Origin: Bacteroidales bacterium
GTDB lineage: Bacteria > Bacteroidota > Bacteroidia > Bacteroidales > UBA932
Direction: 5' to 3'
Assembly: GCA_017934185.1 (NCBI GenBank)
Contig: JAGBJY010000037.1
Coordinates: 1-33,846, forward strand
Length of the DNA: 33,846 bases
In this document: positions 30,367-33,846 of the stretch, in pieces
Position numbering within the stretch: the stretch's first letter is position 1
Layout: the number at the start of each line of letters is the position of its first letter
Notes under the pieces: model-generated
Seen by the model: only the letters and a program-made list of their open reading frames with translations
What the model was told of the DNA's origin: nothing
The model's database searches: none
Made by a program: the position numbers and the translations under genes

Positions 30367-33231
30367 CTATTCAGCTTCGGCGGTGGCGGCCGGCTTCATC
30401 ACCAGTTCAATGAAGTTGTCCTGGGACAGCACCTCGTTGAGGGCGGCCTGGATGCTTTCTTTGCTGAGGGCATTCACGGCAGCCTCATAGAGGGCGTCAC
30501 CATCCTGACCGTAGGTGAGATAGCTCTCAATGCGGTTACTCCAGTACTGGTTGCGCTGGCGACTCTCCGGAATGTTCTTCTGGAGGTTGAGCTTGGCCAT
30601 GGAAACCTCTTCGTCGGTGGGGCCGTTCTGGGCCAGGTCCTTGATGCCGTCAATGGCCAGTTGGCGAAGCTTGTCGCACACGGAAGGACGGCAGTCAAAG
30701 TACACCTGGATGAGGGCGCGAGGGGTGGGACGGCGACTGAGCTGGGCAGCCGTGCTGGCACCATAGGTGCCGCCTTCTTCCTCACGCAGGGACTCTACGT
30801 AACGCATGTCAAGGATGTAGGAAATGGCATCCATGGCGGCGTCCTTGTCGTAGGTGAAGTCCACATCGGCGCTGTATACCTGCAGCACTGTGCTCTTGGG
30901 GGTCTGCATGTCCACTTCGAACACGTTCTCAATGCGGCCCTTCACAATATCCTCGTGCGGGTTCACCCACTGCAGCGGCTTCTTGCCCTTGGGAAGGGAG
31001 CCGATGTATTTCTCTACCAGGGGCTTCAGGGCCTCAGGGTTCACATCACCCACCACCACGAAGCTGGCTCCGGCGGCATCGGCAAAGAGCGTGCGGTAAT
31101 TCTGCGCCACGGTGGAGAGCCGGGCGCGGTCTACAATTTCCTGGGAGAGCATCTGACGGCGGGCGTTGCCTCCGTAGAGGGTCTTGTACAGCTCGCTCTG
31201 GAGCTTGTAGTTGGGCTGGTTCTGGAGGTTGGGCAGCACGGCCTCAATCTGGTCAATGCCATTCTGCCATTCCTCGGTGTCAAAGCGGGGATCGGTGTAG
31301 TACAGGTAAATGAGCTGCAGGGCGGTCTCCAGGTCCTTGACGGTGCTGCGGCCTTTGATGCCGTGCTCCAGCGGGTCAATGTAAGGCGTGACGCTCAGGT
31401 TCTTGCCGGTGAGCATCTTGGAGACGGTGGTGCCGGGGAAGGCCGATACGCCGCTGTTGCTCTGGAACAGGCTCCAGATACTGTCGTCGAAGGAGGAAAG
31501 GTCGTCGGTGGAGATAAGGCTGCGGCCGCCGTCCTTGGTGAGGTTAAAGAGGATCTGGTCCTTCTGGAGGTCGGTGGGATAGACAATCACCTTCACCCCG
31601 TTCTTGAGGGTCCACTCGGTGGCACCGTAAATGGTGTTGCCGGTCTTGGCAATCTTGGCACCCTTCAGTTTGGCGGGATCCAGGAAGGCTTCCGGGATGT
31701 CCTCACCCTCGAGGGCGGAAATCTCGGAGGCTTCCACCTCGGCCATCACCTGGAGCAGCTGCTCTGCGGTGGGGGTGGCAATGCCTTCCTTTTCAGGGCC
31801 GGAGTAAACCACTACCAGGTTATTGTTGTCCCAGAGCTGCGTGGCAGCCTGGCTGATGACGGCGGAATTGATCTGGGCAAACAGGGCGTTTTTCAGATCC
31901 AGGTTGTCCTGAGGCTCCAGAACAGGCCATTTGTCAAAGAAGTTGTTCAGCAGGCCCCGTACGAACTCGGGATTCTGCCGGGTCTCGGCGCGGTTGACGG
32001 CCGTTTCCAGCATGTTCAGGTAGTCGGCCTTGGCGCGGCCGAATTCAGCCTCGGTGATGCCGAAGCGCTTGAGGCGCACAAGTTCGGTGTAATAGTCGCG
32101 GAAGCCGCCCAGGATGTTGTCTTCCCTCAGGGCTACATCCCCCATGACGGCCTCAATGTCTTCATAGATGAAATCGGAGATGCCGAAACTGCCGTTGAGG
32201 TAAGGGGACCCGGGCTTGGAGGTGATGTCGCCAAAGCGTTCGCGCATGACCATGGAAACCAGGGTCTTCACCAGGTCGTTCACCTGGCCCAGCGGGGTAG
32301 CATTGGCGCTTTCGGGCATGGCTTCGCTGTGCCAGATAAGCTCTATGGAAGGAGCGGTGGTTTCGGGGTCGGTGATAATGCCTACGCGCGGCTGGGCGTG
32401 GTCGGCAATGGACTGGATGGGCTTGGGAAGGGGATTCTCCTTCACGGGGATGGTACCGAACAGGGCCTTTATCTGGGCCTCGGTGCGGTCTACATCCACG
32501 TCGCCCACCACCACAACGGCCTGGTTGCCGGGATGGTACCAAGTGTGGTAGAACTCGTTCAGGCTGCCATATTCAAAGGTCTCCAGGTGTTCCTGCAGGC
32601 CGATGAGGGTGCACTGGGCCAGGTTGGACTCCTCGCCGAAGTAGTAGGGGAGGCTGCGTTCCATGGTGCGCCAGGAAGCGTTGCGGCGCTGGCGGCGCTC
32701 CTCGATGATGACACCGCGCTCGGCGTCAATTTCCGCAGGCTCGTTCAAGACGAAGTGGGAGTAGTCCCTGAGAATCATCAGGCAGCTGTCCACCACGCTC
32801 TCCCGCTCCACGGGAATGTTGTTGAGCATGTACTGGGTTTCCTCAAAGCCGGTGGAAGCATTGATGTTGCGGCCGAATTCGGCGCCGATGCTGCGGAGGT
32901 AATTGAGGATATTCTTCCCGGGGAAATGCTCTGTGCCGTTGAAGCACATGTGCTCCAGGAAGTGGGCAAGACCGTCCTGTTGCGGCTGAATCTCCTGGAT
33001 GGCACCTACATTGGTGGCCAGGTAGAATTCGGCGCGGCCCTTGGGCAGCTCATTGTGACGGATGTAATAGGTAAGGCCGTTGTCCAGATGGCCGATGCGC
33101 ACGGCTTCGGCATTGGGGATTTGGGGCATTTGGGCAATGTAAGCCTCCATCTGCTCGCGCGTGGGCTGCTGAGCAAAAACATTGGCCGCCATAAAGACGG
33201 TCAATGCAAAGAATGTTAAGAGTTTTTTCAT
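30367..33231 (-). CDS. M16 family zinc metallopeptidase (pitrilysin/insulinase-like), exported
   Basis: 954 residues from ATG 33231; the TTG one codon earlier is not needed. A signal peptide (MKKLLTFFALTVFMAANVFA) precedes the first M16 unit. The inverted zinc motif HFLEH is at 90-94 (His90, Glu93, His94), with the distal glutamate in DAERGVIIEE near 171. Two long halves follow the family plan; the second keeps the fold but not the metal site, as usual. It probably degrades peptides in the periplasm. It lies 3 bases after the pyruvate:ferredoxin oxidoreductase gene, apparently in one transcript, and is followed by the strong palindrome. Confidence 0.93.
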   Translation of the reverse strand: MKKLLTFFALTVFMAANVFAQQPTREQMEAYIAQMPQIPNAEAVRIGHLDNGLTYYIRHNELPKGRAEFYLATNVGAIQEIQPQQDGLAHFLEHMCFNGTEHFPGKNILNYLRSIGAEFGRNINASTGFEETQYMLNNIPVERESVVDSCLMILRDYSHFVLNEPAEIDAERGVIIEERRQRRNASWRTMERSLPYYFGEESNLAQCTLIGLQEHLETFEYGSLNEFYHTWYHPGNQAVVVVGDVDVDRTEAQIKALFGTIPVKENPLPKPIQSIADHAQPRVGIITDPETTAPSIELIWHSEAMPESANATPLGQVNDLVKTLVSMVMRERFGDITSKPGSPYLNGSFGISDFIYEDIEAVMGDVALREDNILGGFRDYYTELVRLKRFGITEAEFGRAKADYLNMLETAVNRAETRQNPEFVRGLLNNFFDKWPVLEPQDNLDLKNALFAQINSAVISQAATQLWDNNNLVVVYSGPEKEGIATPTAEQLLQVMAEVEASEISALEGEDIPEAFLDPAKLKGAKIAKTGNTIYGATEWTLKNGVKVIVYPTDLQKDQILFNLTKDGGRSLISTDDLSSFDDSIWSLFQSNSGVSAFPGTTVSKMLTGKNLSVTPYIDPLEHGIKGRSTVKDLETALQLIYLYYTDPRFDTEEWQNGIDQIEAVLPNLQNQPNYKLQSELYKTLYGGNARRQMLSQEIVDRARLSTVAQNYRTLFADAAGASFVVVGDVNPEALKPLVEKYIGSLPKGKKPLQWVNPHEDIVKGRIENVFEVDMQTPKSTVLQVYSADVDFTYDKDAAMDAISYILDMRYVESLREEEGGTYGASTAAQLSRRPTPRALIQVYFDCRPSVCDKLRQLAIDGIKDLAQNGPTDEEVSMAKLNLQKNIPESRQRNQYWSNRIESYLTYGQDGDALYEAAVNALSKESIQAALNEVLSQDNFIELVMKPAATAEAE

Positions 33232-33234
33232 CAA

Positions 33235-33846
<612 letters not shown>

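Noticed and set aside
30661-33219. A very long open frame (852 codons) on plus opposite the M16 peptidase
   Set aside because: It is the antisense shadow of a clear metallopeptidase in GC-rich DNA. Its translation is low-complexity, rich in His, Gly and Val, with no recognisable domain.

Overview
This window looks like chromosomal DNA of a GC-rich member of the order Bacteroidales. The evidence is the gene content: a Na+-pumping methylmalonyl-CoA decarboxylase, pyruvate:ferredoxin oxidoreductase, DUF4831, DUF1573 and DUF4434 proteins, a TonB-dependent receptor and a Bacteroidota-type ParE. Promoters fit the Bacteroidota pattern (TAnnTTTG at -7, TTTG at -33), and most starts lack a Shine-Dalgarno (SD) sequence. 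The base composition is far from typical Bacteroides. An Alistipes-like or uncultured Bacteroidales lineage is plausible, but I cannot assign a genus. I saw no tRNA, rRNA, CRISPR array, insertion sequence or phage gene. No gene-free stretch exceeds about 170 bases.

Layout. 1-8551 (minus): a tightly packed, largely overlapping run read right to left: zeta-like kinase, tldD, tldE/pmbA, glycosyltransferase 2, trkA, mmdA, a lamin-tail/OadG fusion and the biotin carrier (cut by the left edge). 8610-10133 (minus): POT peptide transporter. 10233-12651 (plus): a small exported Cys/His-rich protein followed by a ZnuD-like TonB receptor, probably for metal uptake. 12632-16035 (minus): lipid A-type acyltransferase, DUF4831 protein, pepD. 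16206-17319 (plus): rpsF-rpsR-rplI with a clear promoter and terminator. 17377-20912 (minus): DUF4434 lipoprotein, sugar porter, glycosyltransferase 4. 20984-22162 (plus): AGE-type sugar epimerase from a divergent promoter. 22159-27837 (minus): parE, PlsC-like acyltransferase, acyl-CoA synthetase, exported FAD oxidoreductase. 27963-28850 (plus): a lipoprotein with a tandem domain, interrupted by an amber codon. 28853-29986 (minus): DUF1573 lipoprotein. 30083-30256 (plus): a 57-residue 2[4Fe-4S] ferredoxin. 30367-33846 (minus): M16 peptidase and the C-terminal end of pyruvate:ferredoxin oxidoreductase.

Functionally, the left end is the carboxyltransferase, carrier and membrane-anchor part of propionate-forming energy metabolism. 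The middle carries envelope work (lipid A acylation, glycosyltransfer, metal uptake) and ribosomal proteins. 18.5-23.6 kb holds a small sugar-handling neighbourhood. The right end has ferredoxin-linked anaerobic metabolism and proteolysis.

The most interesting signals are: (i) the nonsense codon inside the second of two homologous domains of the 27963 lipoprotein; (ii) short dispersed palindromic repeats of the form GTCATTC...GAATCT lying in frame inside two genes and next to a third; (iii) a lone near-ideal SD in front of rpsR; (iv) the lamin-tail domain fused to a sodium-pump subunit; (v) tandem CTAATGTCCC palindromes between the ferredoxin and the M16 peptidase; (vi) an apparent excess of the heptamer GGCCGAT.
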